Shown: positions 1 to 9,172, counted from the first letter of the stretch. The stretch is DNA of 64,000 bases from an uncultured Maribacter sp. (GCA_947493885.1 CANLTE010000005.1:214108-278107), one strand, 5' to 3'. The notes: generated by a model not told the origin, from the letters alone. Translations and numbers: made by a program.

Positions 1-1
1 A

Positions 2-967
2 ACAATTTACTGGGTTAGCGATTTTGAAAAGGTGCTTTTTGACTTAATGACCGAAGCGGATACTGTATATTTTAATACAAACGAGCATTACAGACAAGCG
101 GTAGAAACACAAACCAGAGAAGATCGTTTTATTTTAAAATGTAAAAAAGAATATCCAGCTCACAATTGGGCAAAAAGCAACCCTATTTTACAGGAAATAA
201 GAGGTGTAAAAGAGCCTGAGGAAATTGCCTTAATGCAAAAAGCTTGTGATATTACTGAGAAAGGATTCCGAAGGTTATTAAGTTTTATAAAACCCGATGT
301 CTGGGAATATGAAATTGAAGCTGAACTATTGCATGAATTTGTTAGAAACAGATCCAAAGGTTTTGCTTACACACCAATTATTGCATCTGGCTATAATGCA
401 AATGTATTGCATTACATTGAAAACAATCAGCAATGTAAAACTGGTGATTTAATTCTCATGGATGTTGCCGCTGAATATGCAAATTATTCAAGCGATTTAA
501 CCCGAACCGTACCTGTAAGTGGAAAATTCACTAAGCGACAAAAAGCTGTTTATGAAGCCGTCTTAAAGGTAAAAAAGGAAGCTACAAATATGCTTGTGCC
601 TGGAACTATTTGGGCTGAATACCATAAGGAAGTGGGTAAAGTAATGACATCAGAATTATTAGGTCTAGGACTACTTGACAAAGCTGATATTCAAAATGAA
701 GACAAAAACAAACCTGCATATAAAAAATATTTTATGCACGGCACCAGTCATCATATAGGTTTAGACACTCATGATTATGGGGCTTTAAAAACCCCAATGA
801 AAGCAAATATGGTTTTTACTGTTGAGCCAGGAATTTATATTCCAGATGAAAAAATGGGTATCCGAATTGAAGATAATGTTGTTATTCAAGAAACGGGAGC
901 TCCCTTTAATTTAATGCAAAACATTCCTATTGAGGTTGATGAGATTGAAGATTTAATGCAGCGGTAA
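2..967 (+). CDS. pepP: Aminopeptidase P (Xaa-Pro aminopeptidase, M24 family), 5' truncated
   Basis: Cytosolic metallopeptidase that removes an N-terminal residue preceding proline. The frame is open from the window edge (reads TIYWVSDFEKV before the first possible start, a GTG at 32), so the gene begins upstream and only its C-terminal part is present. The M24 'pita-bread' catalytic domain is complete. Metal ligands are visible in order: the two Asp of DVAAEYANYSSD, the His in HGTSHHIGLDTHD, the Glu of TVEPGIYIP and the Glu of IRIEDNVV. The last 41 bases overlap tail-to-tail with brnQ on the other strand. The family call is firm; the exact substrate range is inferred. Confidence 0.93.
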   Translation, partial: TIYWVSDFEKVLFDLMTEADTVYFNTNEHYRQAVETQTREDRFILKCKKEYPAHNWAKSNPILQEIRGVKEPEEIALMQKACDITEKGFRRLLSFIKPDVWEYEIEAELLHEFVRNRSKGFAYTPIIASGYNANVLHYIENNQQCKTGDLILMDVAAEYANYSSDLTRTVPVSGKFTKRQKAVYEAVLKVKKEATNMLVPGTIWAEYHKEVGKVMTSELLGLGLLDKADIQNEDKNKPAYKKYFMHGTSHHIGLDTHDYGALKTPMKANMVFTVEPGIYIPDEKMGIRIEDNVVIQETGAPFNLMQNIPIEVDEIEDLMQR

Positions 968-2222
968 TTATAAAAGCTAAAAAAGCGGGTAGCACCCAAC
1001 CCATGCTATATTTACTTAAAGGAATATAACTCTTTACTGGTTGCGTAATTCCCTCTAGTCCAATGGAATTTAAAAAGTCCGGAACACTAAAAATAATAGT
1101 AGTAATTACTACTACTCTGAACACTTTTGAAGTTGCAAACTTGTTTGGAAGTATGTTTAAGAGAATAAGTATAATGGTAATTGGATAAATAAACATAAGT
1201 GCGGGTAGCGCAATTGCAATTATATAGTGAACATCAAATTGCCCCATTATAACTCCCAATAAACAACCTATCATTGCAGTAATATTATATACTTTTTGAG
1301 AATTTCGAAATCTAGATTTTACAAAGTCCGCTGCTCCGGTAACAATTCCCACAGCTGTAGTAAAACAGGCTAAACTTACCAGTACGCTTAAAAACATATT
1401 TCCAGTATTTCCTAAAGTTTTAAGACTTAACCCTTTAAGCAATTCGGTTCTAGAAACATCTTCCGCAAATTCAGAAAACATAAGAGCTCCCGTAATAATT
1501 AGTCCCGAGTATATTATAAACAATCCAAGTCCTGCCAACCATCCAGATTGCATCACGAGCTTTTTTTTATCCTCATAAGAAATCCCCTTTCTGCGCAAAT
1601 CTATTGAGACTAATATTACACCCCCTACAACTACAGAACCAATAGCATCAAAAGTTTGATATCCTTCTAAAATTCCATCAGTAAATGGACTCTCAAATAA
1701 AACGTTGTCAAAAACAAAATCATTAGAAAAGAAGCTTATGCCAATGATAGTAAAAAGTACAAGTACTATAACCGGAGTAAGTATTTTACCAATAATACCT
1801 AAAATTTTAGATCGGTTTAAAACAAAAATCAAAACCAAAACAAAATAAACAACACTAGTAAGTAATGACGAAGAATTAAAAAAAGGCTGAATAGCCATTT
1901 CATGTGTTACAGAAGCTGTTCTTGGTGATGGTAAACTAATAGATATTATATACACTATAGTAGCATATATTAAGCTAAAATTGGTAGACACCTTTTTGCC
2001 AAAATCAAAAATAGTGCCCTGTAATTTGGCGTGAGCAAGAATGCCAATTATGGGAACAAGTACCGCAGAAATACAAAAGCCCAAAGCTACCAACCACCAT
2101 AATTCACCAGATTTAAAACCCAGCAATGGAGGCAGTATTAAATTTCCAGCACCAAAAAACAAAGAAAAAAGCGCAAAGGCTACAACTAGTGTTTCTTTTA
2201 TTTTATGCATTTTTAAAAACAC
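927..2222 (-). CDS. brnQ: Branched-chain amino acid:cation symporter, BrnQ/LIVCS family
   Basis: Inner-membrane secondary transporter for leucine, isoleucine and valine. The 431-residue protein is almost wholly hydrophobic with about twelve membrane segments. The N-terminal family signature FALFSLFFGAGNLILPP is present, followed by further typical helices (CFTTAVGIVTGAADFV region). Length matches the family (about 430-440). A start at the second Met (MHKIKE, four codons later) is equally likely. It is a single gene, convergent with pepP (41-base overlap) and pointing away from the small gene at 2523. No linked regulator is visible. Confidence 0.9.
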   Translation of the reverse strand: MFLKMHKIKETLVVAFALFSLFFGAGNLILPPLLGFKSGELWWLVALGFCISAVLVPIIGILAHAKLQGTIFDFGKKVSTNFSLIYATIVYIISISLPSPRTASVTHEMAIQPFFNSSSLLTSVVYFVLVLIFVLNRSKILGIIGKILTPVIVLVLFTIIGISFFSNDFVFDNVLFESPFTDGILEGYQTFDAIGSVVVGGVILVSIDLRRKGISYEDKKKLVMQSGWLAGLGLFIIYSGLIITGALMFSEFAEDVSRTELLKGLSLKTLGNTGNMFLSVLVSLACFTTAVGIVTGAADFVKSRFRNSQKVYNITAMIGCLLGVIMGQFDVHYIIAIALPALMFIYPITIILILLNILPNKFATSKVFRVVVITTIIFSVPDFLNSIGLEGITQPVKSYIPLSKYSMGWVLPAFLAFIITAALNLQSHQPQ

Positions 2223-2522
2223 TTTTCATGGTAGTGGAAAGATAATCTTTTTTAGGTTACATAAATTTAATTATTGTTTAACCCTCGTATTGATATATAG
2301 CACAATCTTTGTTTTAATTTTTTAAACAGCATTTCGTCGAAAAAAATGAATTTCATCGAAAAAATTTGCAAAAAATAGAAGCTGTGCCAATAAAAGTAAA
2401 TACTGCTCGTTATCGTCATAAAGCTTTTTATAATTGCTTTTAAAAATCAAAAAAAAATCAAAATTAATATCGCATTTATTAGTGAATAATTAACCACAAA
2501 TGCCCAACTAAAACCTACCAGC
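2223..2522. other. 300-base intergenic region with two TTTCRTCGA repeats
   Basis: No credible gene. The notable content is a near-direct repeat, ATTTCGTCGAAAAAAATGA at 2331 followed directly by ATTTCATCGAAAAAATTTG at 2350 (19-base period). Similar WTCGAYGAA motifs occur in other intergenic gaps of this window (see findings). The region separates two genes transcribed outward from it, so it must hold promoters for brnQ and for the small gene at 2523, but I could not assign a convincing TAnnTTTG element. Confidence 0.5.
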
Positions 2523-2744
2523 ATGAAAAAAGTATTCTGCAATATCTTCGGCCATCACTACACAGTTTCAAAAAAAGTTACTGAACATATTAAAGAGTAT
2601 AAATGTTTACATTGCAACAAAGAAGTTACTACCGATGTGAGTGGAAATTTATCTACATTAACTCCTGAGTTAGAAGACATTAACAGAACACTTGAAAATA
2701 TATATCAAAAGAGACATGGAGCCCCTGCACAGCAGGTTGCTTAA
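2523..2744 (+). CDS. Small conserved Cys/His protein, putative metal-binding
   Basis: A 73-residue protein. The N-terminal half has a Cys/His pattern: C6, the FGHHY motif at 10-14 and a CLHC pair at about 28-31, which suggests a small zinc ribbon. The C-terminal half is acidic/helical (TPELEDINRTLENIYQ) and unrelated to any fold I recognise. It resembles short flavobacterial hypothetical proteins with the same layout (recollection, not checked). The stop codon abuts the thiL stop on the opposite strand with no bases between. Function unknown. Confidence 0.75.
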   Translation: MKKVFCNIFGHHYTVSKKVTEHIKEYKCLHCNKEVTTDVSGNLSTLTPELEDINRTLENIYQKRHGAPAQQVA

Positions 2745-3794
2745 CTATGCTTTGGCAAATGAATTCCAACCCTGAGCGGTTAACGGAATTTTAGAATTAT
2801 TCCTGGAAATTAAGAAAGCTCCTTCGTTCTTCTCTGTCGTATGCCCCACAACAGTAAAGTTAGGATTACCCTTGATTTTCGGGAATTCTTTTTGGTCTAT
2901 AGTAAAAAGTAATTCGTAATCTTCTCCCCCACTTAACGCAACTAAAGTACTATCCAATTTAAATTCCTCACAACTCGAAATTACTGTAGGATCCAGTGGA
3001 ATTTTATCCTCATATAAATTACATCCTACCTCGCTATTTTTACACAAATGTAAAATTTCCGAAGAAAGACCATCGCTAATATCAATCATTGATGTAGGTT
3101 TAACCTCTAGTTTTTCAAGAAGTTCTACAATATCTTTTCTAGCCTCAGGTTTTAACTGACGCTCAACAATGTACGAATAAGGTTCTAAATCTGGTTGACT
3201 CTTAGGGTTAACTTTAAAAACTTCATTTTCGCGTTCTAAAACTTGCAACCCCATATATGCCCCGCCAAGGTCTCCAGAAACCACCAATAAATCATTTGGT
3301 TTTGCCCCGCTTCTATAAACTATTTCTTCTTCTTTGGCTTCTCCAAAGGCAGTAACACTAATTAACATTCCTTTTGTTGACGAAGTGGTATCACCTCCTA
3401 CCAAATCCACTTTATATTTATCAGCTGCCAAAGCTATTCCTGCATACAACTCCTCCATTGCTTCCAATGGAAATCTGTTAGAAACTGCGATAGAAACTGT
3501 TATATGAGTGGCTTTTGCATTCATTGCATATACATCAGATAAATTCACCATTACAGCCTTATATCCTAAATGCTTTAATGGTGTGTAACTTAAATCAAAA
3601 TGTACCCCTTCAATCAACAAATCAGTTGTTACAATTGTCTTTTTTGATTGAAAATCCAATACGGCAGCATCATCTCCAACCCCTTTAATGGTTGATTTAT
3701 GTGTTATTTTAAAATGCTTGGTTAAATGGTCAATAAGTCCAAATTCACCCAATTGCTCTAACGATGTTTTTTCTTGATTTTTATCTTCTAACAT
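2745..3794 (-). CDS. thiL: Thiamine-monophosphate kinase
   Basis: ATP-dependent phosphorylation of thiamine monophosphate to thiamine pyrophosphate, the last cofactor-forming step, in the cytosol. The 349-residue protein shows the AIR-synthase/ThiL fold signatures: GVGDDAAVL near residue 40, VTTDLLIEGVHFDL (Mg/ATP binding), the VGGDTT motif, and SMIDISDGLSSEI with a late SGGEDYELLF motif. Length is normal for ThiL. It is a monocistronic minus-strand gene with a good Bacteroidota-type promoter directly upstream, and it converges with the small gene ending at 2744. Confidence 0.95.
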   Translation of the reverse strand: MLEDKNQEKTSLEQLGEFGLIDHLTKHFKITHKSTIKGVGDDAAVLDFQSKKTIVTTDLLIEGVHFDLSYTPLKHLGYKAVMVNLSDVYAMNAKATHITVSIAVSNRFPLEAMEELYAGIALAADKYKVDLVGGDTTSSTKGMLISVTAFGEAKEEEIVYRSGAKPNDLLVVSGDLGGAYMGLQVLERENEVFKVNPKSQPDLEPYSYIVERQLKPEARKDIVELLEKLEVKPTSMIDISDGLSSEILHLCKNSEVGCNLYEDKIPLDPTVISSCEEFKLDSTLVALSGGEDYELLFTIDQKEFPKIKGNPNFTVVGHTTEKNEGAFLISRNNSKIPLTAQGWNSFAKA

Positions 3795-3798
3795 TTTG

Positions 3799-3833
3799 CA
3801 AAAGTAGAAATTGTTTTATTTTTTTAATACAAA
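3799..3833 (-). promoter_or_regulatory. Probable thiL promoter
   Basis: On the minus strand a TACTTTTG box (3806-3799) matches the Bacteroidota -7 consensus TAnnTTTG. It lies 23 bases downstream of a TTTG (-33) element at 3833-3830. The thiL start codon follows within five bases, so the leader would be extremely short or the real start slightly downstream. Confidence 0.5.
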
Positions 3834-3912
3834 AGCGTCCACTATAAATAAATCTTATCTACATATTCGTTATAATAATGTCAGGAATTATAGAAAAACC
3901 CTACTTATAACC

Positions 3913-3920
3913 TATATTTG
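3913..3920 (+). promoter_or_regulatory. Probable suf operon -7 promoter element
   Basis: TATATTTG matches TAnnTTTG exactly and sits 30 bases before the HesB-type gene that opens the suf cluster. No clear TTG -33 element is seen at the usual distance. No IscR- or SufR-like operator was recognised. Confidence 0.4.
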
Positions 3921-3949
3921 TAAACTGTTTAGAATTAATCCAATTAAAT

Positions 3950-4279
3950 ATGATTAAAGTATCTGAAACTGCGAAAGATAAGGTCATTAGTCTAATGACA
4001 GAGGGAGGCTTTGATGCTTCTTCAGACTATGTTCGCGTTGGTGTTAAAAGCGGAGGATGTAGTGGTTTATCATATGAGTTAGATTTTGATAAAGAAGCTG
4101 GAGAATCTGATAAAGTATTCGAGGATAATAATGTACGTATTATAGTAGATAAAAAGAGTTTTTTATATCTGGTAGGTACGGTTTTAGAATATTCTGGAGG
4201 ACTTAACGGAAAAGGATTTGTTTTTAACAATCCTAACGCTCAAAGAACCTGTGGATGTGGTGAAAGTTTTTCGCTCTAA
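3950..4279 (+). CDS. sufA: A-type iron-sulfur carrier (HesB/SufA-like)
   Basis: Fe-S cluster carrier that takes clusters from the SufBCD scaffold to apoproteins. The 109-residue protein has the family's three Cys: C37 in SGGCSGLSY and C101/C103 in the C-terminal TCGCGESF, the C-X63-C-X-C pattern of A-type carriers. It is the first gene of the suf cluster, 60 bases ahead of sufB, with a -7 element upstream. Whether it is best called SufA, IscA or ErpA cannot be settled from sequence; the suf location favours SufA. Confidence 0.93.
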   Translation: MIKVSETAKDKVISLMTEGGFDASSDYVRVGVKSGGCSGLSYELDFDKEAGESDKVFEDNNVRIIVDKKSFLYLVGTVLEYSGGLNGKGFVFNNPNAQRTCGCGESFSL

Positions 4280-4339
4280 TGATTTGTTTAAAATGAAAAT
4301 ATAAATCGGTTGTTTCCTAACAATTGAGATTTAAAGATA

Positions 4340-5785
4340 ATGGCGTATACAGAAGAAGAATTAAAAAAAGAGTTAGAAACCAAAGAATACGAATATGGTT
4401 TCTATACTGATATAGAATCTGACACTTTTCCGAATGGATTAAGTGAAGAAATTGTTGTTGCTATTTCCAAAAAGAAAGAGGAACCAGAGTGGATGACAGA
4501 GTGGCGTCTTGAAGCGTATAGAACCTGGGTACAAATGGAAGAGCCTGAATGGGCAAATGTAAATTATGAAAAACCTGATTTTCAAGCCATATCATATTAC
4601 TCCGCTCCAAATAAAAAGCCTAAATACAATAGCTTAGACGAAGTGGATCCAGAGCTATTAGATACATTTAAAAAACTAGGTATTTCTCTTGATGAGCAAA
4701 AAAAGCTTGCTGGGGTTGCTGTAGATATTGTAATGGATTCTGTTTCTGTGGCAACTACCTTTAAAAAAACGTTAGCAGAAAAAGGTATTATATTCTGTTC
4801 TATATCAGAAGCTATAAAGGAACACCCTGAATTAGTTAAAAAATACATTGGTTCAATTGTTCCTCAAAAAGACAATTTTTATGCGGCCTTAAACTCAGCT
4901 GTATTTTCAGATGGTTCTTTTTGCTATATTCCAAAAGGTGTACGTTGCCCAATGGAATTATCTACTTATTTTAGAATTAACCAAGCAGGAACAGGTCAGT
5001 TTGAGCGTACTTTAGTAATTGCAGATGAAGGTAGTTATGTAAGTTACCTAGAAGGTTGTACTGCGCCATCTCGTGATGAAAATCAACTACATGCAGCTGT
5101 TGTAGAATTAATTGCCCTTGATGATGCCGAAATAAAATACTCAACGGTACAAAACTGGTTCCCAGGGAATAAAGAAGGTAAAGGCGGCGTTTTTAATTTT
5201 GTGACCAAAAGAGGTTTATGTGAAAAAAATGCGAAAATTTCTTGGACTCAGGTTGAAACAGGATCTGCGGTTACTTGGAAATATCCTTCATGCGTTTTAA
5301 AAGGAAATAACTCTATCGGTGAGTTTTATTCCATTGCTGTAACGAATAATTTTCAACAAGCGGATACAGGTACGAAAATGATTCACATTGGAAAAAACAC
5401 CAAAAGCACAATCATTTCCAAAGGTATTTCTGCGGGAAAATCGCAAAATAGTTATAGAGGTTTAGTACAAGTAAATAGTAAAGCGGAAAATGCCCGTAAC
5501 TTTTCGCAATGTGATTCTTTATTGATGGGTAACGAATGTGGAGCACATACTTTTCCTTATATAGAAGCAAAAAATAAATCGGCACAAATAGAGCACGAGG
5601 CCACAACAAGTAAAATTGGTGAGGACCAAATATTCTACTGCAACCAAAGGGGAATTGATACCGAAAAAGCGATTGCACTTATTGTAAATGGTTTTAGTAA
5701 AGAAGTGCTAAACAAACTTCCCATGGAATTTGCTGTAGAAGCTCAAAAATTATTAGAAATTAGTTTAGAAGGTTCAGTAGGATAA
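4340..5785 (+). CDS. sufB: Fe-S cluster assembly scaffold protein SufB
   Basis: Scaffold subunit of the SufBC2D complex on which the cluster is built. The 481-residue length is typical. The C-terminal beta-helix region has the usual SufB features: [21 protein letters not shown] with the conserved Cys, and FYCNQRGID with the Cys/Arg pair near the end. The start is an ATG 60 bases after sufA. The expected next gene is sufC, but here a lipoprotein gene intervenes. Confidence 0.97.
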   Translation: MAYTEEELKKELETKEYEYGFYTDIESDTFPNGLSEEIVVAISKKKEEPEWMTEWRLEAYRTWVQMEEPEWANVNYEKPDFQAISYYSAPNKKPKYNSLDEVDPELLDTFKKLGISLDEQKKLAGVAVDIVMDSVSVATTFKKTLAEKGIIFCSISEAIKEHPELVKKYIGSIVPQKDNFYAALNSAVFSDGSFCYIPKGVRCPMELSTYFRINQAGTGQFERTLVIADEGSYVSYLEGCTAPSRDENQLHAAVVELIALDDAEIKYSTVQNWFPGNKEGKGGVFNFVTKRGLCEKNAKISWTQVETGSAVTWKYPSCVLKGNNSIGEFYSIAVTNNFQQADTGTKMIHIGKNTKSTIISKGISAGKSQNSYRGLVQVNSKAENARNFSQCDSLLMGNECGAHTFPYIEAKNKSAQIEHEATTSKIGEDQIFYCNQRGIDTEKAIALIVNGFSKEVLNKLPMEFAVEAQKLLEISLEGSVG

Positions 5786-5800
5786 TTAAAACTTTTGAAA

Positions 5801-6658
5801 ATGAAAAAAACAATTGTGCTGTTCCTGAGCTTAACTTTTTTTATTGGATGTAAGGAAAATAAAAAAGCAGCTATTAAGGAAGTTGTTGAAAAACCAGAAG
5901 TTAAATTATACACTTTTGATGGAGGAACTGTGATAGCTAATAATTTAGAGATATTTTCTCAAGACACCACTTATCAAGGTCAATCAAGAGAATTTTCAGA
6001 TGCTTTTTATGTAATTAAGCACCCTAAGGGAAATCTAGTATGGGATACTGGTTTACCAGATGGCCTGGTAGGACTTCCTGAACCTTTCACCTCTCCAGAT
6101 GGTAATTTCACAGTCTCACGAAAAGACTCCATGATAACTCAATTAAGAAAAATTGAATTAACTCCTTCTGATATAGATTTCATAGCACTATCACATACTC
6201 ATTTTGATCATACTGGTACTGCTAACGTATTTAGTAAATCTACCTGGTTAGTTCAGGAGAGTGAATATAACTTTGTTACAAGTGAAGAGTCGCAAAAAAC
6301 AGATAATTACAAAGCCATTCAAAATTTAACCAAGGTTAAAAAACTTAATGGAGATTTTGATGTTTTTGGTGACAGCACGGTAATTATTAAATCAATGCCA
6401 GGACACACTCCAGGACATCAAGTATTATATATCAATTTACCAGAACATGGTCCTATATTATTATCTGGAGATTTATATCACTTATATGAAAACCGTACAC
6501 ACAAAAGAGTTCCTAGTTTTAATTTTGATGTAGCTCAAACTAAAGCGAGTATGGATGCTTTTGAAAAATTTGCAAAAACAAATAATGCTAAAGTTTACAT
6601 ACAGCATTCGAAAAAAGATTTTAATAAAATGCCTAAGGCACCTGAATATTTAAAGTAG
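5801..6658 (+). CDS. Metallo-beta-lactamase-fold lipoprotein (AHL-lactonase-like), inside the suf operon
   Basis: A secreted, lipid-anchored MBL-fold hydrolase. A signal peptide ends in the lipobox FFIGC at residues 13-17, counting from the ATG at 5801. A TTG six bases upstream is in frame but less likely. Zinc ligands are intact: HTHFDH near residues 132-137, a PGHTPGH motif near 200-206, SGD near 222-224 and a C-terminal HSKKD. The closest resemblance is to N-acyl-homoserine-lactone lactonase-type MBL proteins; substrate unknown. It sits 15 bases after sufB and 6 before sufC, so it is almost surely co-transcribed with them, although its product is extracytoplasmic and SufBC is cytosolic. 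No role in Fe-S assembly is implied by its motifs. Confidence 0.85.
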   Translation: MKKTIVLFLSLTFFIGCKENKKAAIKEVVEKPEVKLYTFDGGTVIANNLEIFSQDTTYQGQSREFSDAFYVIKHPKGNLVWDTGLPDGLVGLPEPFTSPDGNFTVSRKDSMITQLRKIELTPSDIDFIALSHTHFDHTGTANVFSKSTWLVQESEYNFVTSEESQKTDNYKAIQNLTKVKKLNGDFDVFGDSTVIIKSMPGHTPGHQVLYINLPEHGPILLSGDLYHLYENRTHKRVPSFNFDVAQTKASMDAFEKFAKTNNAKVYIQHSKKDFNKMPKAPEYLK

Positions 6659-6664
6659 AAGATA

Positions 6665-7405
6665 ATGTTGAAAATTAACAATCTACACGCTAGAGTAGAA
6701 GATAAAGAAATTTTAAAAGGTATTAATTTAGAAGTAAAACCTGGAGAAGTTCATGCTATTATGGGACCCAACGGTTCTGGAAAAAGCACATTGGCTTCTG
6801 TAATTGCAGGTAAAGAAAACTTTGAGGTTACCGAGGGTTCTGTTGAATTGGAGGGTGAAGATTTAGAAGATGTTGCTCCAGAAGAAAGAGCTCATAAAGG
6901 AGTGTTCTTATCCTTTCAATATCCCGTAGAAATTCCTGGAGTATCTGTAACCAACTTTATGAAAACGGCTATTAACGAATCTCGTAAAGCTAGAGGTCTG
7001 GAAGAAATGCCAGCGAAAGAAATGCTTAAGCTTATTCGTGAAAAATCTGAACTGTTAGAAATAGATCGTAAATTTTTATCGCGCTCTTTAAACGAAGGGT
7101 TTTCTGGTGGAGAGAAAAAAAGAAATGAAATTTTTCAAATGGCAATGCTAGAACCTAAGGTCGCTATTTTAGATGAAACCGACTCTGGTTTGGATATTGA
7201 TGCACTTCGTATAGTTGCTAACGGCGTAAACAAGTTAAAGAATAAAGACAATGCAGTGGTAGTTATTACGCACTACCAACGATTATTGGAGTATATAGTT
7301 CCAGATTATGTTCATGTATTACATAATGGGAAAATTATTAAATCTGGTACTAAGGAACTTGCCTTGGAGTTAGAGGAAAAAGGATACGATTGGCTTAAAA
7401 ATTAA
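6665..7405 (+). CDS. sufC: Fe-S assembly ATPase SufC
   Basis: ABC-type ATPase of the cytosolic SufBC2D scaffold complex; ATP hydrolysis drives opening of the SufB-SufD interface. All nucleotide-binding motifs are visible in 246 residues: Walker A GPNGSGKST (34-42), Q-loop Q85, signature FSGGEKKR (146-153), Walker B VAILDE (166-171) and H-loop H203. Length and the EKKRNE context are diagnostic of SufC rather than a transporter ATPase. An inverted-repeat arm begins at the base after its stop codon. Confidence 0.97.
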   Translation: MLKINNLHARVEDKEILKGINLEVKPGEVHAIMGPNGSGKSTLASVIAGKENFEVTEGSVELEGEDLEDVAPEERAHKGVFLSFQYPVEIPGVSVTNFMKTAINESRKARGLEEMPAKEMLKLIREKSELLEIDRKFLSRSLNEGFSGGEKKRNEIFQMAMLEPKVAILDETDSGLDIDALRIVANGVNKLKNKDNAVVVITHYQRLLEYIVPDYVHVLHNGKIIKSGTKELALELEEKGYDWLKN

Positions 7406-7849
7406 CTTTTAAGTCGAAAAATCTAAAGTCAAATGGACAACGTTATTCTTTAATATGTCTACGATAAAATCTTTTGAAGACATAAATGCTTGGAAAGAAA
7501 GTAGGGCTTTTAATAAAGAAATTTACAACGTTACCAATACTGGAGATTTTGAAAAAGACTTTGATTTAAAAAGGCAGATAAGAAGAGCTTCTGTTTCAAT
7601 AAGCTCCAATATTGCTGAGGGTTTTGAAAGAAATACAGACAAAGAGTTTATACATTTTTTATATATAGCTAAAGCGTCTGCAGGTGAAGTAAGGTCTCAA
7701 TTATATTTAGCATTAGACCTAGGTTATATTGAGAAAAAAGAATTTGGAACATTAAAAGAGCAAATAAAAAATATATCTAAAATGTTAGGTGGCTTAATTA
7801 AATATTTAAAACATTAGACCTTTTAACTTTAGACATTACAACTTATAAT
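7406..7849. mobile_element. IVP-type cassette 1: four-helix-bundle gene between 30-bp imperfect inverted repeats
   Basis: Left arm 7406-7435 and right arm 7820-7849 are imperfect inverted repeats (22 of 30 positions pair; core ACTTTAGA in the right arm and its complement in the left). They enclose the 120-codon four-helix-bundle gene. The element starts at the base after the sufC stop and ends one base before the sufD ATG, so neither neighbour is damaged. In spirochaete and other 23S rRNA intervening sequences the same protein family is enclosed by complementary arms that form a long stem. Mobility is inferred; no transposase is present. Confidence 0.6.
7455..7817 (+). CDS. Four-helix-bundle protein (23S rRNA IVP family), copy 1
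   Basis: A 120-residue, all-helical protein of the family first described in 23S rRNA intervening sequences; related proteins serve as Avd accessory factors in diversity-generating retroelements. The diagnostic stretch QIRRASVSISSNIAEGFER lies around residues 41-59, followed by KEFIHFLYIAKAS and EVRSQLYLALDLGYI. The gene lies inside the suf operon between sufC and sufD. It is clearly homologous to the copy at 11250 but diverged from it along its whole length, so the two are not a recent duplication. Its biochemical role is unknown; basic residues before the IAEG motif fit nucleic-acid binding. Confidence 0.9.
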   Translation: MSTIKSFEDINAWKESRAFNKEIYNVTNTGDFEKDFDLKRQIRRASVSISSNIAEGFERNTDKEFIHFLYIAKASAGEVRSQLYLALDLGYIEKKEFGTLKEQIKNISKMLGGLIKYLKH

Positions 7850-7850
7850 A

Positions 7851-9167
7851 ATGGAATTAAAAGACAAATTAGTTTCTTCTTTTATGGCTTTCGAGAATAC
7901 TGTGGATTTAGATAGTCCTATTCACGAAATTCGTTCGGAAGCAATTAAGAATTTTGAAAATAAAGGTTTTCCCACCAAAAAGGATGAAGCCTGGAAATAC
8001 ACATCGTTAAATAGCCTTCGAAAAATTGATTTCAGTATTTTTCCTAAGGCAGATAATGCTATTGAGTATAAAGATGTTAAAAAGTACTTTTTACATGAAA
8101 TAGATACTTATAAAATTGTTTTTATTGACGGTATTTATAGTTCTTTTTTATCTGAAACTACCCACGATGGTGTTGATGTTTGTTTAATGAGTTCTGCACT
8201 CACTAAACCAATGTATAAGCAAATTATTGAGCTTTATTTTAATAAAGTTGCCTCTAAAGATGAATCACTAACCTCTTTAAACACTGCATTTAGTAGAGAG
8301 GGTGCTTACATTTATATTCCTAAAGGAAAAATGCCCAAAAAGCCTATTGAGATTATAAACTTTGCTACTGGCAATGAAGCTTCTTTAATGATTCAGCCGC
8401 GAAATTTAGTTATTGCTGAAGAAAACGCAGAGTTACAAATTATTGAAAGACACCAAAGCTTAACAAGTAATGCTGTTTTAACTAACTCCGTTACTGAAAT
8501 ATTTGCCGCTAAAGATGCTATAGTAGATTACTATAAAGTTCAAAATGATAATGCAAACGCATCATTAATTGACAACACATATATAGACCAAAAAGGAAAT
8601 AGTGCTGTTAAAGTACATACCTTCTCTTTTGGCGGAAAGCTTATTCGTAATAACCTAAATTTCTTTCAAAACGGAGAGCATATAGACTCTACAATGAAAG
8701 GAGTAACTATTTTAGGGGAGAAACAGCATGTAGATCATCATACTTTAGTTCATCATATAGAACCAAATTGTGAAAGTCACCAAGATTATAAGGGTATTTA
8801 CGGTGAAAAGTCTACAGGTGTTTTTAACGGAAAAATTATAGTTGAAAAATTGGCTCAAAAAACCAACGCTTTTCAACAAAACAATAATATTTTAATAAGT
8901 GATAAGGCATCAATTAATACAAAGCCGCAATTAGAAATTTTTGCTGATGATGTAAAGTGTTCACATGGTTGTACCATTGGTCAATTAGATGAAGACGCTT
9001 TATTCTACTTACAATCCAGAGGAATTCCTAAAAAGGAAGCACGCGCACTTTTAATGTATGCTTTTGCAAACAACGTTTTAGAAAGTGTTCGTATTCCTGA
9101 GTTAAAGACAAGAATAAATAAACTAATTGCTAAAAAACTAGGGGTTAACCTTGGTTTTGATTTGTAG
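7851..9167 (+). CDS. sufD: Fe-S cluster assembly protein SufD
   Basis: Paralogue of SufB that pairs with it in the SufBC2D scaffold and is implicated in iron entry. The 438-residue protein has the N-terminal signature KKDEAWKYTSL near residue 45 and the C-terminal beta-helix ending with DDVKCSHGCTIGQLDEDALFYLQSRGI, where the conserved Cys/His are present. The ATG follows the right arm of IVP cassette 1 by one base, so the start lies beside a sequence able to pair with the far end of that cassette. A 5-base gap leads to sufS. Confidence 0.96.
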   Translation: MELKDKLVSSFMAFENTVDLDSPIHEIRSEAIKNFENKGFPTKKDEAWKYTSLNSLRKIDFSIFPKADNAIEYKDVKKYFLHEIDTYKIVFIDGIYSSFLSETTHDGVDVCLMSSALTKPMYKQIIELYFNKVASKDESLTSLNTAFSREGAYIYIPKGKMPKKPIEIINFATGNEASLMIQPRNLVIAEENAELQIIERHQSLTSNAVLTNSVTEIFAAKDAIVDYYKVQNDNANASLIDNTYIDQKGNSAVKVHTFSFGGKLIRNNLNFFQNGEHIDSTMKGVTILGEKQHVDHHTLVHHIEPNCESHQDYKGIYGEKSTGVFNGKIIVEKLAQKTNAFQQNNNILISDKASINTKPQLEIFADDVKCSHGCTIGQLDEDALFYLQSRGIPKKEARALLMYAFANNVLESVRIPELKTRINKLIAKKLGVNLGFDL

Positions 9168-9172
9168 TAAAA

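Noticed and set aside
2041..2325. 94-codon plus-strand frame
   Set aside because: Antisense to the 5' part of brnQ, no independent support.
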